From Streptomyces violaceoruber (GTDB taxonomy: Bacteria > Actinomycetota > Actinomycetes > Streptomycetales > Streptomycetaceae), in assembly GCF_033406955.1 (NCBI RefSeq), contig NZ_CP137734.1, positions 2,046,001 to 2,110,000 of the forward strand: a stretch of 64,000 nt of DNA. Direction: 5' to 3'. Numbering within the stretch: position 1 is the first letter of the stretch; each line of letters begins with the position of its first letter. Under the pieces are notes generated by a model. That model was given only the letters and a program-made list of their open reading frames with translations, had not been told where the DNA came from and did not search any database. The position numbers were made by a program, and so were the translations under genes. Below are positions 43,827-53,246 of the stretch, piece by piece.

Positions 43827-44828
43827 ATGTCCGTGAAACCTGAAGCCGCGTCCGCCCTCTTCGCCGGACCCTTCGCCCTCGCCACCCTTTCGGCCCTCGA
43901 CGGGGCCGCCTTCCCCGCTCTCGTCACCTTCGACGCCCAGGTGATCGACCTGCGGGACGCCCTGGACGACGCCGACCTGAGCGTGCGGGACCTCCTGGAC
44001 GACTGGGAGGCGGTGCTGCCCCGGTTGACGGCCCTGGCTGGCGACAGCGCGCCACGACGCGCGCCCCTGGCGGACTTCCGGGTGCACGCACCGGTCGAGC
44101 CGCGCCAGGTGTTCCAGTCCGGCGCCAACTACCGGCAGCACGTCATCGACCTGCACGTCGCGCACCGCGCGCCCGGTGACGACCGGCCGGAGGCGGAGCG
44201 GCGCGCGGAGGCAGCCGAGATCATGGACCGGCGGGCCGCCGAGGATCTGCCGTACGTGTTCATCGGGCTGCCGAGCGCGATCACCGGTCCCTACGACGAC
44301 GTCGTGCTGCCGTCCTGGGCGAAGAAGCCCGACTGGGAGCTGGAACTGGCCGCGGTGATCGGCCGCCCGGCCTACCAGGTGTCCGTCGAGGAGGCCCTGG
44401 GCCACGTCGCGGGCTACACGATCGCCAACGACCTGACCGACCGGGCCACCGTCTTCCGCCGGGACATGCCGCAGATCGGGACCGACTGGCTGCGCAGCAA
44501 GAACGCCCCCGGGTTCACCCCGCTGGGCCCCTGGATCGTGCCCACCGCGTCGATCGCGGACACGGGCGACCTGCGCCTCACCCTGAAGCTCAACGGCGAG
44601 ACCATGCAGGACGAGTCGACCAAGGACATGATCTTCGACGTGGCGCGGATGGTCTCCTACGCCTCGCAGACCGCCCACCTCCTGCCCGGTGACCTGGTAC
44701 TCACCGGCTCCCCGGCGGGCAACGGCATGCACTGGGGCCGGCTGCTGCGCGACGGTGACGTCATGGACGGTTCCATCACCGGGCTCGGTGCCCAGCGCAC
44801 GCGATGCGTGGCGGAGGCGGCCCGATGA
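43827..44828 (+). CDS. Fumarylacetoacetate hydrolase-family protein
   Basis: A 333-aa enzyme of the FAH fold, which cleaves C-C bonds or hydrates/decarboxylates acyl pyruvates made in aromatic ring cleavage. Metal ligands are seen in KPDWELELAAVIGR and AGYTIANDLTDR, and the C-terminal motif is LLPGDLVLTGSPAGNG. ATG at 43827 follows AGGAGG. It is the first gene of a LysR-controlled operon and overlaps the cyclase gene by ATGA. Which acylpyruvate it acts on is not evident. Confidence 0.88.
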   Translation: MSVKPEAASALFAGPFALATLSALDGAAFPALVTFDAQVIDLRDALDDADLSVRDLLDDWEAVLPRLTALAGDSAPRRAPLADFRVHAPVEPRQVFQSGANYRQHVIDLHVAHRAPGDDRPEAERRAEAAEIMDRRAAEDLPYVFIGLPSAITGPYDDVVLPSWAKKPDWELELAAVIGRPAYQVSVEEALGHVAGYTIANDLTDRATVFRRDMPQIGTDWLRSKNAPGFTPLGPWIVPTASIADTGDLRLTLKLNGETMQDESTKDMIFDVARMVSYASQTAHLLPGDLVLTGSPAGNGMHWGRLLRDGDVMDGSITGLGAQRTRCVAEAAR

Positions 44829-45787
44829 CGCTGGACCGCACCGACCCCGAGGGCTCGATCGCCCGGACCGCGAAGGCGTGCTCCAACTGGAACCGCTGGG
44901 GCGAGGACGACGTGCTCGGCACGCTCAACTTCCTCGACGAGGCCAAGCGCCGCGAGGGCGCCGCCCTGATACGGCGGGGTACTAGTTTCTCCCTGTCCCA
45001 GCGCTTCGACATCGACGGCCCGCAGAAGGGCTGGCGCAAGCGCACCAATCCGGTGCACACCATGCTGGACACCGGCACGGACGCGGCCCTCGGCAACCAG
45101 GGCCTGCCGCACGGCATCGGCGGCGCCGACGACGTCATAGCGATGCCGCTGCAGTGCTCCACCCAGTGGGACGGGCTCGGCCACATCTTCGACCACGGCA
45201 AGGCGTGGAACGGGCGCCCGGCCGAGCAGGTCGTCACCTCCGACGGCGACCAGGTCACCGGCATCGAGCACATGGCCCCGCACGTCGCCGGACGCGGAGT
45301 GCTCCTGGACGTCGGCCGGGTCGTCGGTGAGGACGGTGAGCTGCCGGACGGCTTCGCGATCACCGAGGAGCACCTGGCCGCGACCGCCGAGGCGCACGGT
45401 GTGCGGGTGGGGCGCGGCGACATCGTCCTCGTCCGCACCGGCCAGCTCGCCCGGGTGCGCCGCGACGGATGGGGTGACTACGCCGGCGGGCCCGCGCCCG
45501 GGCTGTCGTTCACCACGGCGGGCTGGCTGCACGGCAGCGAGATCGCCGCGATCGCCACCGACACCTGGGGCTTCGAGGTCCGCCCGAATGAGTTCGAGCA
45601 CGCCTTCCAGCCGCTGCACCAGGTCGCCATCCCCCACATCGGCCTGCTGATCGGCGAGATGTGGGACTTGGACGCCCTGGCCGAGGACTGCGCGACCGAC
45701 GGGGAGTACGCCTTCTGGCTCACCGCCGCACCCCTGCCCATCACCGGGGCCGTCGGCTCACCCGTCAACCCGATCGCCGTCAAGTAA
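44825..45787 (+). CDS. Cyclase-family (kynurenine formamidase-like) hydrolase
   Basis: A 320-aa metal-dependent hydrolase. The family motif appears as STQWDGLGHIFDHGKAW, a variant of the HxGTHxDxPxH zinc site, followed by GIEHMAPHVAGRGVLLDVGR. Such enzymes hydrolyse amides or lactones in aromatic and isatin-type pathways. It is coupled by a 4-base overlap to the preceding hydrolase and is followed 23 bp later by the monooxygenase gene. Confidence 0.85.
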   Translation: MTLDRTDPEGSIARTAKACSNWNRWGEDDVLGTLNFLDEAKRREGAALIRRGTSFSLSQRFDIDGPQKGWRKRTNPVHTMLDTGTDAALGNQGLPHGIGGADDVIAMPLQCSTQWDGLGHIFDHGKAWNGRPAEQVVTSDGDQVTGIEHMAPHVAGRGVLLDVGRVVGEDGELPDGFAITEEHLAATAEAHGVRVGRGDIVLVRTGQLARVRRDGWGDYAGGPAPGLSFTTAGWLHGSEIAAIATDTWGFEVRPNEFEHAFQPLHQVAIPHIGLLIGEMWDLDALAEDCATDGEYAFWLTAAPLPITGAVGSPVNPIAVK

Positions 45788-45810
45788 CCAGCGGAACAAG
45801 GGAGTTCCCC

Positions 45811-46941
45811 ATGAGCAAAGCCCGTAAAGTCCTGGTGATCGGCGGGGGCGCGGCCGGCAATGCCGTCACGATCCTGCTCCGCCGCGCCGGCATCACCGTG
45901 GACCTGGTCGAGGCCAAGGACGACTGGAACGCCACCGCCGGCTCCGGCATCACCCTCCAGGGCAACGCCCTGCGCGTCCTGCGTGAACTCGGCGTCTGGG
46001 AGCAGGTGGAGGCGTCCGGCTTCGGCTTCGGCTCCGTCGGCATCACCGCCCCCGACGGCACCGTCCTGCACGCCCACGACGACCTGCGCACCGGCGGCGA
46101 CGACCTGCCCGCCACCGTCGGCATGCAGCGCCCCCGGCTCCAGCAGATCCTCATCGACGCCGTGCGCGCCGGCGGCGCCACCGTCCGCGTCGGCACCACC
46201 GCCGAGATCCTGGACCAGGACGCCGACGGCGTCTCCGTGCGCCTCTCCGACGGCACCGAGCACCGCTACGACCTCGTGGTCGCCGCCGACGGCCTCGGCT
46301 CCCGCACCCGCGCCGCGATCGGCATCACGGACAAGCCGGAACCGACCGGCATGGCCATCTGGCGCATCGCCGCCCCGCGCCCGGCCGGCGTCACCCGTAC
46401 CGACCTCGCCTACGGCGGCCCGGCCTACATCGCCGGCTACTGCCCCACCAGCGAGACCACCCTGTACGCGTACGTCGTCGAGGCCAACCGTGACCGCGCG
46501 TCGATCCCGCCGGAGTCGTACGCCGACGAGATGCGGCGCCTGGCCTCCTCCTACGGCGGCCACTGGCCGGAGATCACCGAGCACATCACCGACCCGGCGA
46601 AGGTCAACTACACCTGGTTCGACCGGCTGTTGGTCGAGGGCTCCTGGCACCGCGGCCGGGTCGTCCTCGTCGGCGACGCCGCACACTGCTGCCCGCCCAC
46701 CCTCGCCCAGGGCGCCGCACTGTCCCTGGAGGACGCCTGGGTGCTCGCGCAGATGCTGACCGGGACCGACGACTGGGACGACGCGCTGTTCCAGGCGTAC
46801 TACGAGCGGCGGATCACCCGCGTCCGCCCGGTCGTGGAGGCGTCCGTACAGATCGGGCAGTGGCAGCTCGACGGGGTGCGCGACGCGGATGTGCCCGGCC
46901 TGATGGGCCGCACCATGACCATGCTCCGGGAGTTGCCGTGA
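45811..46941 (+). CDS. FAD-dependent aromatic monooxygenase
   Basis: A 376-aa class A flavoprotein hydroxylase. The FAD dinucleotide fold is VLVIGGGAAGNAVTILLRRAG; the DG motif is DLVVAADGLGSRTR and the GD motif VVLVGDAAHCCPPTLAQGAA. These enzymes hydroxylate phenolic rings with NAD(P)H and O2. Start ATG at 45811 after GGGAG. It overlaps the amidohydrolase gene (GTGA). It likely prepares the ring for the extradiol dioxygenase three genes later. Confidence 0.9.
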   Translation: MSKARKVLVIGGGAAGNAVTILLRRAGITVDLVEAKDDWNATAGSGITLQGNALRVLRELGVWEQVEASGFGFGSVGITAPDGTVLHAHDDLRTGGDDLPATVGMQRPRLQQILIDAVRAGGATVRVGTTAEILDQDADGVSVRLSDGTEHRYDLVVAADGLGSRTRAAIGITDKPEPTGMAIWRIAAPRPAGVTRTDLAYGGPAYIAGYCPTSETTLYAYVVEANRDRASIPPESYADEMRRLASSYGGHWPEITEHITDPAKVNYTWFDRLLVEGSWHRGRVVLVGDAAHCCPPTLAQGAALSLEDAWVLAQMLTGTDDWDDALFQAYYERRITRVRPVVEASVQIGQWQLDGVRDADVPGLMGRTMTMLRELP

Positions 46942-47975
46942 CCGCCGAGAACACGGCTCTCGTGAACGCCACCGCCGTGAACACGCCCACCGTGGACGTG
47001 CACGCCCACGTCCTGCTGCCCGAGGTCGAGGCGCTCGTCGCCGGCCTGCCCGGCCACGCCGAGGCCAAGGAACTGGACGCCCGGCGCAACGGCCCCGCCG
47101 CCCTCGCCGTCAGCGGCCCCATGGTGCGCGAGCGCATCCCCCGCCTGACCGACCCCGCCGTGCGCCTGGCCGCGATGGACGCCCAGGGCGTCGACGTCCA
47201 ACTGGTCTGCCCCTCGCCCTCGCACTACCACTACTGGGCCGACAAGGACACCGCCGAGAAGCTGTACCGGCTCGCCAACGAGGCCACGGCCGCACACTGT
47301 GCAGCCGCCCCCGACCGACTGCGCGGACTCGGCCTGGCCCCGCTCCAGCACCCGGAGCAGGCGGTCCGGGCCCTGGACCACGCCCTGGAGCAGGGCCTGG
47401 CCGGGGTGGAGATCTCCAGCCACGCCCCAGGACGCGAGCTGTCCGACCCGGCCTACGAGCCCTTCTGGACCCGGGCCGAAGAGACCGGCGCGCTCGTCTT
47501 CCTGCACCCCTTCGGCTGCACTCTGGACGAGCGACTGGACCGGTGGTACCTGTCCAACACGGTCGGACAGCCCACCGAGAACGCCGTCGCGCTGTCCCAC
47601 CTGATCTTCTCGGGAGTGCTCGACCGCCACCCGGAGCTGACGCTGATCGCGGCGCACGGCGGCGGCTACCTGCCCACCCACATCGGCCGCTCCGACCACG
47701 CCTGGTCGGCACGCTCCGACGCGGGCGCCGGCTGCGCGCAGCTGCCCAGCAGCTACCTGAAGCGGCTGTACTTCGACTCGCTGGTCCACGACCCGCACGT
47801 GCTGCGCGAGCTGATCCGGGTGGCCGGCGCCGACCGGGTGCTGCTCGGCTCCGACTTCCCCTTCGACATGGGCACCGAGGACCCGGTCGGCGCCCTGCGC
47901 GCCGCGCGCCTGTCCGACGCCGACTTCCGAGCCGTCCGGGGCGGCAACGCCGCCGCCCTCCTCCGGAAGGACTGA
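46938..47975 (+). CDS. Amidohydrolase-2 / ACMSD-like decarboxylase
   Basis: A 345-aa TIM-barrel metal enzyme. HxH appears as TVDVHAHVLLP, with later ligands in LVFLHPFG and LTLIAAHGGGYLP and the terminal Asp in LLGSDFPFDMG. This matches aminocarboxymuconate-semialdehyde decarboxylase and ring decarboxylases. The start is GTG at 46938, overlapping the preceding stop. In this operon it probably removes CO2 from an aromatic acid or a ring-cleavage product. Confidence 0.87.
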   Translation: MTAENTALVNATAVNTPTVDVHAHVLLPEVEALVAGLPGHAEAKELDARRNGPAALAVSGPMVRERIPRLTDPAVRLAAMDAQGVDVQLVCPSPSHYHYWADKDTAEKLYRLANEATAAHCAAAPDRLRGLGLAPLQHPEQAVRALDHALEQGLAGVEISSHAPGRELSDPAYEPFWTRAEETGALVFLHPFGCTLDERLDRWYLSNTVGQPTENAVALSHLIFSGVLDRHPELTLIAAHGGGYLPTHIGRSDHAWSARSDAGAGCAQLPSSYLKRLYFDSLVHDPHVLRELIRVAGADRVLLGSDFPFDMGTEDPVGALRAARLSDADFRAVRGGNAAALLRKD

Positions 47976-47980
47976 CCGCC

Positions 47981-48913
47981 ATGCGTCTGCTCACCCACCT
48001 GCGGCACGTCGACCTCGCCGTGCCCGACTACGACAAGCAGCTCGACTTCTACGCCGGCGTCTGGGGCCTGACCAAGGTCGCCGAGGACTCCGGCATCTCC
48101 TTCCTGGCCGCCGAGGGCTCCCCGGAGCAGTACGTCGTGCGGCTGCGCCGGGCCGAGGAGAAGCGCCTCGACCTCGTCTCCTACGGCGCCGCGTCCCCCG
48201 CGGACGTCGACACCCTCGCCGAGCGACTGCTCGCGGGCGGCGTGCAGTTGATCTCCCGGCCGGGCAAGGTCGACACCCCCGGCGGCGGCTACGGCTTCCG
48301 CTTCTTCGACGTCGACGGCCGCACCATCGAGGTGTCCGCCGACGTCGAGGTCAGGCAGCACCGCAGGATCGAGGAGAAGGAGGCGATCCCGGTCAAGCTC
48401 TCCCACGTCGTCCTCAACTCCCCCGACCTGAACCGCACCCGCGAGTGGTACGAGCGCCACCTCGGCTTCGCCCTGTCGGACACGCTCAGCTCGCCGCACA
48501 TGGGCGAGGTCATGCACTTCATGCGGATCAGCAGCCAGCACCACTCCATGGCCCTGGCGAAGGGCCCGCACACCGCCCTGCACCACATCTCCTTCGAGAT
48601 GCGCGGCATCGACGAATACATGCGCGGCTCCGGCCGTGTCATCCGGGCCGGCTTCAAGAAGATCTGGGGGCCCGGCCGGCACATGGCGGGCGACAACACC
48701 TTCACGTACTTCCTCGACCCGCACGGCAACACCGTCGAGTACACCACCGAGTTGGAGAACCTGGACGAGGACACCTGGCACCCCCACGTCTACGACTTCT
48801 CCCAGCCCGAGGTCACCGACCAGTGGGGCACCGCCAACCCCATGAACGAACTCGTCGCCAAGGAATCGTTCAACGACCCCGACCGCGGCGTGTTCGTCGC
48901 CCCGCCGGTCTGA
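47981..48913 (+). CDS. VOC-family extradiol ring-cleavage dioxygenase
   Basis: A 310-aa two-domain vicinal-oxygen-chelate protein like catechol 2,3-dioxygenases. The C-terminal domain gives the iron ligands: His in KLSHVVLNSPD, His in TALHHISFEMRG and Glu in GNTVEYTTELEN. The N-domain repeat is LRHVDLAVPDYDKQLDFY. It sits 5 bp after the amidohydrolase gene and closes this transcription unit. It should open a catechol-type ring meta to the hydroxyls. Confidence 0.88.
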   Translation: MRLLTHLRHVDLAVPDYDKQLDFYAGVWGLTKVAEDSGISFLAAEGSPEQYVVRLRRAEEKRLDLVSYGAASPADVDTLAERLLAGGVQLISRPGKVDTPGGGYGFRFFDVDGRTIEVSADVEVRQHRRIEEKEAIPVKLSHVVLNSPDLNRTREWYERHLGFALSDTLSSPHMGEVMHFMRISSQHHSMALAKGPHTALHHISFEMRGIDEYMRGSGRVIRAGFKKIWGPGRHMAGDNTFTYFLDPHGNTVEYTTELENLDEDTWHPHVYDFSQPEVTDQWGTANPMNELVAKESFNDPDRGVFVAPPV

Positions 48914-49177
48914 TCCGCTCCCCGCGCACCGGGGACGCGGCGGCGGTGTCCACGCCCTGATTCCCGCCGCCACGTCCCCGGCCCCGCTGTCCCCCTTCCT
49001 CACCCCCCACGGCTCCCGCATCAACGACGATCGAAGGAACCGCCCCGATGGCCCCTCACTCGACCCCGCTGTCCCGTCGCGGGCCGGCGGCGCGGCCGAC
49101 TACCGGGGCCGCCTCACCGTGGGCCACCACCTCATGCGCATCCCACTCTCCTGATCACACTCCGCTGGAGCCGCACC
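48914..49177 (+). other. Gap inside the catabolic cluster
   Basis: 264 bp with a small hairpin (CCCCG/CGGGG near 48918-48933) that may terminate the first unit. Open codons before 49178 match nothing I recognise. Confidence 0.4.
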
Positions 49178-50149
49178 ATGCGTTTCGCCGCATACGAACA
49201 CCGACACCACCACCGGGTGGCCGTCGTGGAAGAGGACGGCACCCTCTTCCCCCTGCCGGGCGTCACCTCGCTCACCGCACTGATCCAGCGGACCGACGGG
49301 CTCCCCGGGTTGCTCGCCGCCGGCGCCGCGGCCCTGGACGTCCCCCCGGGCCCGCATGTCTCCCAGGTCCGGTTGCTGCCTCCGCTGCAGCCCGCGTCCG
49401 TACGGGACTTCGTGACCTTCGAGGAGCACGTGGAAGGGGTGCGCCGGTCCGTGGAGGGCACCGGCGGCGTCCCCGAGCAGTGGTACGCGGCCCCGACCTT
49501 CTACTTCACCAATCCGCACGCGATCTACGGCCCCGGGGACGGCATCCCCGTACCCCCCGGTTCGGCCGTGCTCGACTTCGAACTCGAAGTGGGCGCCGTG
49601 GTCGGTCGGGAGGGCCGCGACCTCACCGCCGAACAGGCCCGCGACCACATCGTCGGCTACACCGTCTTCAACGACTGGTCCGCGCGGGACCTCCAGGGCG
49701 CGGAGATGAGGGTGGGCCTCGGCCCGTGCAAGGGCAAGGACACCGCCACCACCCTCGGCCCGTACCTGGTCACCGCGGACGAGCTGGAGCCGTACCGGGA
49801 CCGCGAAGGATTCCTGCGCCTGGCCCTGACCGCCGAGGTCAACGGCGAGAAGCTCGGCGAGGACCTGCTGTCCAACATGAGCTGGACGTTCGAGGAGATG
49901 ACCGCCTACGCCTCCCGCGGCACCCGCGTCGTCCCCGGTGACGTCCTCGGCTCGGGCACCTGCGGCAACGGCGGCTGCCTCGCCGAACTCTGGGGCCTGC
50001 GCGGCGAGCAGACCCCACCCCCGCTGAAGCCCGGCGACACCGTCACCCTCACCGTCGAGGGCATCGGCACCCTCACCAACACCGTCGTCCCCGGCGTCGA
50101 GCCCGTCCCGCTGCCCGTCGGCCGGCGCCGCTCCCGGGAGCGGCCGTGA
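49178..50149 (+). CDS. Fumarylacetoacetate hydrolase-family protein (second)
   Basis: A 323-aa FAH-fold hydrolase with VLDFELEVGAVVGREGRD and YTVFNDWSARDLQGAEM supplying the metal-binding acids. The C-terminal lid is VVPGDVLGSGTCGNGGCL, resembling true fumarylacetoacetases. It is coupled by GTGA overlap to a dehydrogenase. With the CoA-transferase below, it suggests that a beta-keto acid such as acetoacetate or an oxoadipate is an end product. Confidence 0.9.
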   Translation: MRFAAYEHRHHHRVAVVEEDGTLFPLPGVTSLTALIQRTDGLPGLLAAGAAALDVPPGPHVSQVRLLPPLQPASVRDFVTFEEHVEGVRRSVEGTGGVPEQWYAAPTFYFTNPHAIYGPGDGIPVPPGSAVLDFELEVGAVVGREGRDLTAEQARDHIVGYTVFNDWSARDLQGAEMRVGLGPCKGKDTATTLGPYLVTADELEPYRDREGFLRLALTAEVNGEKLGEDLLSNMSWTFEEMTAYASRGTRVVPGDVLGSGTCGNGGCLAELWGLRGEQTPPPLKPGDTVTLTVEGIGTLTNTVVPGVEPVPLPVGRRRSRERP

Positions 50150-50898
50150 GCGACCTGCACCCCAAGAGGCTGCTCGGCAAGGTCGTCGTCGTCACCGGCG
50201 CCGCACGCGGACAGGGCGCCGCCGAGGCCGAGGCCCTCACCCGCGAGGGGGCCCGGGTCATCGCCACCGACGCCGTCGAAGCGCCGGGCTGCCGGCGCCT
50301 GGACGTCACCCGCGAGCAGGACTGGGCCGCACTCGCCGCCGAGCTGCGCGAGGCGTACGGGCAGGTGCACGGCCTCGTCAACAACGCCGGCATCACCTGG
50401 CGAGCCCGCGTCGGCGACGTACGCCCCGAGGACATGACCCGCGTCCACGCGGTCAACGTCACCGGCCCGCTGCTCGGCATCCAGCACCTTGCCCCGCTCA
50501 TGCCGCCCGGTTCCTCGGTCGTCAACGTCGGCTCCTCGGCGGCCCTCACCGCGCACTACCCGGTCGCCTACACGACCAGCAAGTGGGCGCTGCGCGGCCT
50601 GTCGAAGACCGCCGCCCTGGAGCTGGGCCCGCGCGGCATCCGCGTCAACACGATCCACCCCGGCTACATCGAGACGGAGATGACCGCCTCCGCCGCGCCC
50701 GCCTTCCGCGAGGCCAACATCAAGGAGACTCCGCTGGGCCGCACCGGCTCCGTCGGCGAGGTGGCGCCGCTGGTCGTGTTCCTGCTGTCCGACGACGCGT
50801 CGTTCATCAGCGGCGCGGAGATCCCGGTGGACGGCGGCATGACCGCGCACGGCGGCGTCAAGTCCGTCTCCGACGCCCTGCGGGAGGGAGCGCGGTGA
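50146..50898 (+). CDS. Short-chain dehydrogenase/reductase
   Basis: A 250-aa NAD(P)-dependent oxidoreductase. Cofactor loop VVVTGAARGQGAAEAEAL, NNAGIT, catalytic VNVGSSAALTAHYPVAYTTS with Tyr-x3-Lys, and C-terminal SGAEIPVDGGM. It is overlapped by neighbours on both sides. It probably oxidises or reduces a hydroxyl group of a ring or side-chain intermediate. Confidence 0.92.
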   Translation: MSDLHPKRLLGKVVVVTGAARGQGAAEAEALTREGARVIATDAVEAPGCRRLDVTREQDWAALAAELREAYGQVHGLVNNAGITWRARVGDVRPEDMTRVHAVNVTGPLLGIQHLAPLMPPGSSVVNVGSSAALTAHYPVAYTTSKWALRGLSKTAALELGPRGIRVNTIHPGYIETEMTASAAPAFREANIKETPLGRTGSVGEVAPLVVFLLSDDASFISGAEIPVDGGMTAHGGVKSVSDALREGAR

Positions 50899-51692
50899 AG
50901 CGGCTGGAAGGCAAGGTGGCGCTGATCTCCGGGACCGCGCGCGGCCAGGGCCGGGCCGCCGCGCTGCGGTTCGCCGCCGAGGGCGCCCTCGTGGTCGGCA
51001 GTGACCTGCTGCACGAGGAAGCCGTCGAGACCCAGCGCCTCATCGCCCGCGAGGGCGGCACCGCCCTCACCCCCGGCCCGCTCGACGTCACCGACGAGCA
51101 GTCCGTCCGTGCCTGGGTGGACGAGGCGGTGGACGCGTTCGGCGGCGTCGACATCGTGTATGCCAACGCGGGCGCCGTGCGGTTCGGCCCGATCGACAGC
51201 CAGCCGTACAAGGACTTCGCGTTCACCATGCGGGCCGAGCTGGACTCGGTGTGGCTGACCGTGCGGGCGGCCTGGCCGCACCTGGTGCGCAGCCGCGGCT
51301 GCGTCCTGACCGTCGGCTCGACCGCGGGACTCACCGGTTCCCTCACCAACCACCGGACGGCCCATTCGGCGTCGAAGGGCGCCGTCATCGCGCTCACCCG
51401 CCAACTCGCCGCCGAGGGAGCACCGCACGGCGTCCGGGTGAACTGCGTGAGCCCCGGGATGATCGACACCGAGGGCTCGCGCGACAACCTGCTCGCCGAC
51501 GACCACCCGATGAGCGACATCTCCGGCCACATCCCCCTCGGGCGGCTGGGCCACCCCGACGACGTCGTCAACGCGGCCGTCTTCCTGGCCTCCGACGAGG
51601 CCGCCTACATCACCGGCGCCAACCTGGTCGTGGACGGCGGCTGGTCCACCGTCCTGCCCGGCGCCCCGAACCGAAAGGCAGTCCGCACGTGA
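50895..51692 (+). CDS. Short-chain dehydrogenase/reductase with His in place of the catalytic Tyr
   Basis: A 265-aa protein with the SDR fold: ALISGTARGQGRAAAL, ANAGAV and VLTVGSTAGLTGSLTNHRTA followed by HSASKGAV. The YxxxK position reads HSASK, so Tyr is replaced by His while Lys and Ser remain. This variant occurs in some SDR proteins. Coupled by 4-base overlaps to the first dehydrogenase and to the CoA-transferase alpha gene. Activity is uncertain. Confidence 0.88.
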   Translation: MKRLEGKVALISGTARGQGRAAALRFAAEGALVVGSDLLHEEAVETQRLIAREGGTALTPGPLDVTDEQSVRAWVDEAVDAFGGVDIVYANAGAVRFGPIDSQPYKDFAFTMRAELDSVWLTVRAAWPHLVRSRGCVLTVGSTAGLTGSLTNHRTAHSASKGAVIALTRQLAAEGAPHGVRVNCVSPGMIDTEGSRDNLLADDHPMSDISGHIPLGRLGHPDDVVNAAVFLASDEAAYITGANLVVDGGWSTVLPGAPNRKAVRT

Positions 51693-52444
51693 ACAAGGTC
51701 CGCGCCGACGCCGCCGAAGCGGTCGCCGACATCCCCGACGGCGCTTCGCTCGCCGTCGGCGGCTTCGGCCTCAGCGGCGTCCCCGAAGTCCTGGTCCGCG
51801 CCCTGTACGAACGGGGCACGAACGGCCTGAAAGTCGTCTCGAACAACTGCGGCGTCGACGGCCGGGGACTCGGCATCCTGCTCTCCGCGGGCCGTATCGC
51901 CCGAGTGACCGGCTCCTACGTCGGTGAGAACAAGGAGTTCGCCCGCCAGTACCTCGGCGGCGAACTGGAAGTGGAACTGACCCCGCAGGGCACCCTCGCC
52001 GAGCGGCTGCGCGCCGGCGGCGCGGGCATCCCCGCCTTCTACACCCCGGCCGGCGTCGGCACCCAGGTCGCGAACGGCGGGCTGCCGTGGCGCTACGCGC
52101 CCGACGGCACCGTGGCCGTCGCCTCCCCGCCCAAGGAGACACGCGACTTCGCCGGCCGCCCGTACGTCCTGGAACACGGCATCACCACCGACTTCGCCCT
52201 CGTCCGGGCCTGGCGCGGCGACCACCACGGCAATCTCGTCTTCCGCCGGGCCGCCGCCAACTTCAACCCCCTCGCCGCCATGGCCGGCCGCGTCACCGTC
52301 GCCGAGGTCGAGGAACTCGTCGAACCGGGCGCGCTCCGACCCGATGAGGTCCACGTGCCCGGGATCTACGTTCAGCGGGTCGTGGCGCTCACCGCGGGCC
52401 AGGCCGCCGACAAGCCCATAGAGAAGAGGACCGTACGTCCATGA
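51689..52444 (+). CDS. 3-oxoacid CoA-transferase, subunit A
   Basis: A 251-aa alpha subunit of family I CoA-transferases (SCOT/PcaI type): [36 protein letters not shown] and [20 protein letters not shown]. It moves CoA from succinyl-CoA to a 3-oxo acid, activating it for thiolysis. Overlaps subunit B by ATGA. Confidence 0.93.
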   Translation: MNKVRADAAEAVADIPDGASLAVGGFGLSGVPEVLVRALYERGTNGLKVVSNNCGVDGRGLGILLSAGRIARVTGSYVGENKEFARQYLGGELEVELTPQGTLAERLRAGGAGIPAFYTPAGVGTQVANGGLPWRYAPDGTVAVASPPKETRDFAGRPYVLEHGITTDFALVRAWRGDHHGNLVFRRAAANFNPLAAMAGRVTVAEVEELVEPGALRPDEVHVPGIYVQRVVALTAGQAADKPIEKRTVRP

Positions 52445-53091
52445 GCTGGACCCGCGAGCAGATGGCCGCCCGCGCCGCCGCCGAACTCACCGACGGCTCC
52501 TACGTCAACCTGGGCATCGGCCTGCCCACCCTGATCCCCGGACACCTCCCACGCGGCGTCCACGTCGTCCTGCACTCCGAGAACGGCATCCTCGGCACCG
52601 GCCCCTACCCCACCGAGGACGAAGTCGACCCCGACCTGATCAACGCCGGCAAGGAAACGGTCACCGTCCTGCCGGGCGCCTCCTTCTTCGACTCCGCGCT
52701 CTCCTTCGGCATGATCCGCGGCGGTCACATCGACACCGCCGTCCTCGGCGCCATGCAGGTCTCCGCCCGCGGCGGCCTCGCCAACTGGATGATCCCCGGC
52801 AAGATGGTCAAGGGCATGGGCGGTGCCATGGACCTCGTCCACGGCGCACGCCGCGTCATCGTCCTCATGGAACACACCGCCAAGGACGGCACCCCCAAGA
52901 TCGTCGACGAGTGCGCCCTCCCCCTCACCGGCGAGCAGTGCGTCCACCGGATCATCACCGACCTCGGCGTTCTCGATGTCACCCCCCAGGGCCTCGCCCT
53001 GGTCGAAACCGCACCCGGCGTCACCGTCGAGGACATCACCGCCCGCACCGGCACCGCCCTGAAGGTGGACAGTGTCTCCGCCGCGTGCTGA
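52441..53091 (+). CDS. 3-oxoacid CoA-transferase, subunit B
   Basis: A 216-aa beta subunit containing the catalytic glutamate in [14 protein letters not shown] and the family motif [28 protein letters not shown] and [15 protein letters not shown] are typical. Last gene of the transcription unit that began at 49178; no thiolase is nearby. Confidence 0.93.
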   Translation: MSWTREQMAARAAAELTDGSYVNLGIGLPTLIPGHLPRGVHVVLHSENGILGTGPYPTEDEVDPDLINAGKETVTVLPGASFFDSALSFGMIRGGHIDTAVLGAMQVSARGGLANWMIPGKMVKGMGGAMDLVHGARRVIVLMEHTAKDGTPKIVDECALPLTGEQCVHRIITDLGVLDVTPQGLALVETAPGVTVEDITARTGTALKVDSVSAAC

Positions 53092-53122
53092 CCGGCGGTC
53101 GGAAGAGTTTCTCCACGATCCA

Positions 53123-53180
53123 TTGACACGGGGGAAACACTCTCGGAATATATTCCGTACACCAATGATTGGTGTACGGA
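53123..53180 (+). promoter_or_regulatory. Promoter with palindromic operator for the gentisate genes
   Basis: TTGACA at 53123-53128 is a consensus -35. AT-rich TATATT at 53149-53154 is a candidate -10, with longer spacing than usual. At 53154-53180 TCCGTACACCAA, TGA, TTGGTGTACGGA form a perfect 12-3-12 palindrome just downstream, as for a steric repressor. Binding by the MarR or IclR protein encoded downstream is likely. Confidence 0.75.
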
Positions 53181-53246
53181 CCATCGGAGGCCGGGTCTGA
53201 CCGCCTCCGCTCCCGATGTCCTCCCGAGCTGACTTTTGGAGGCCAG

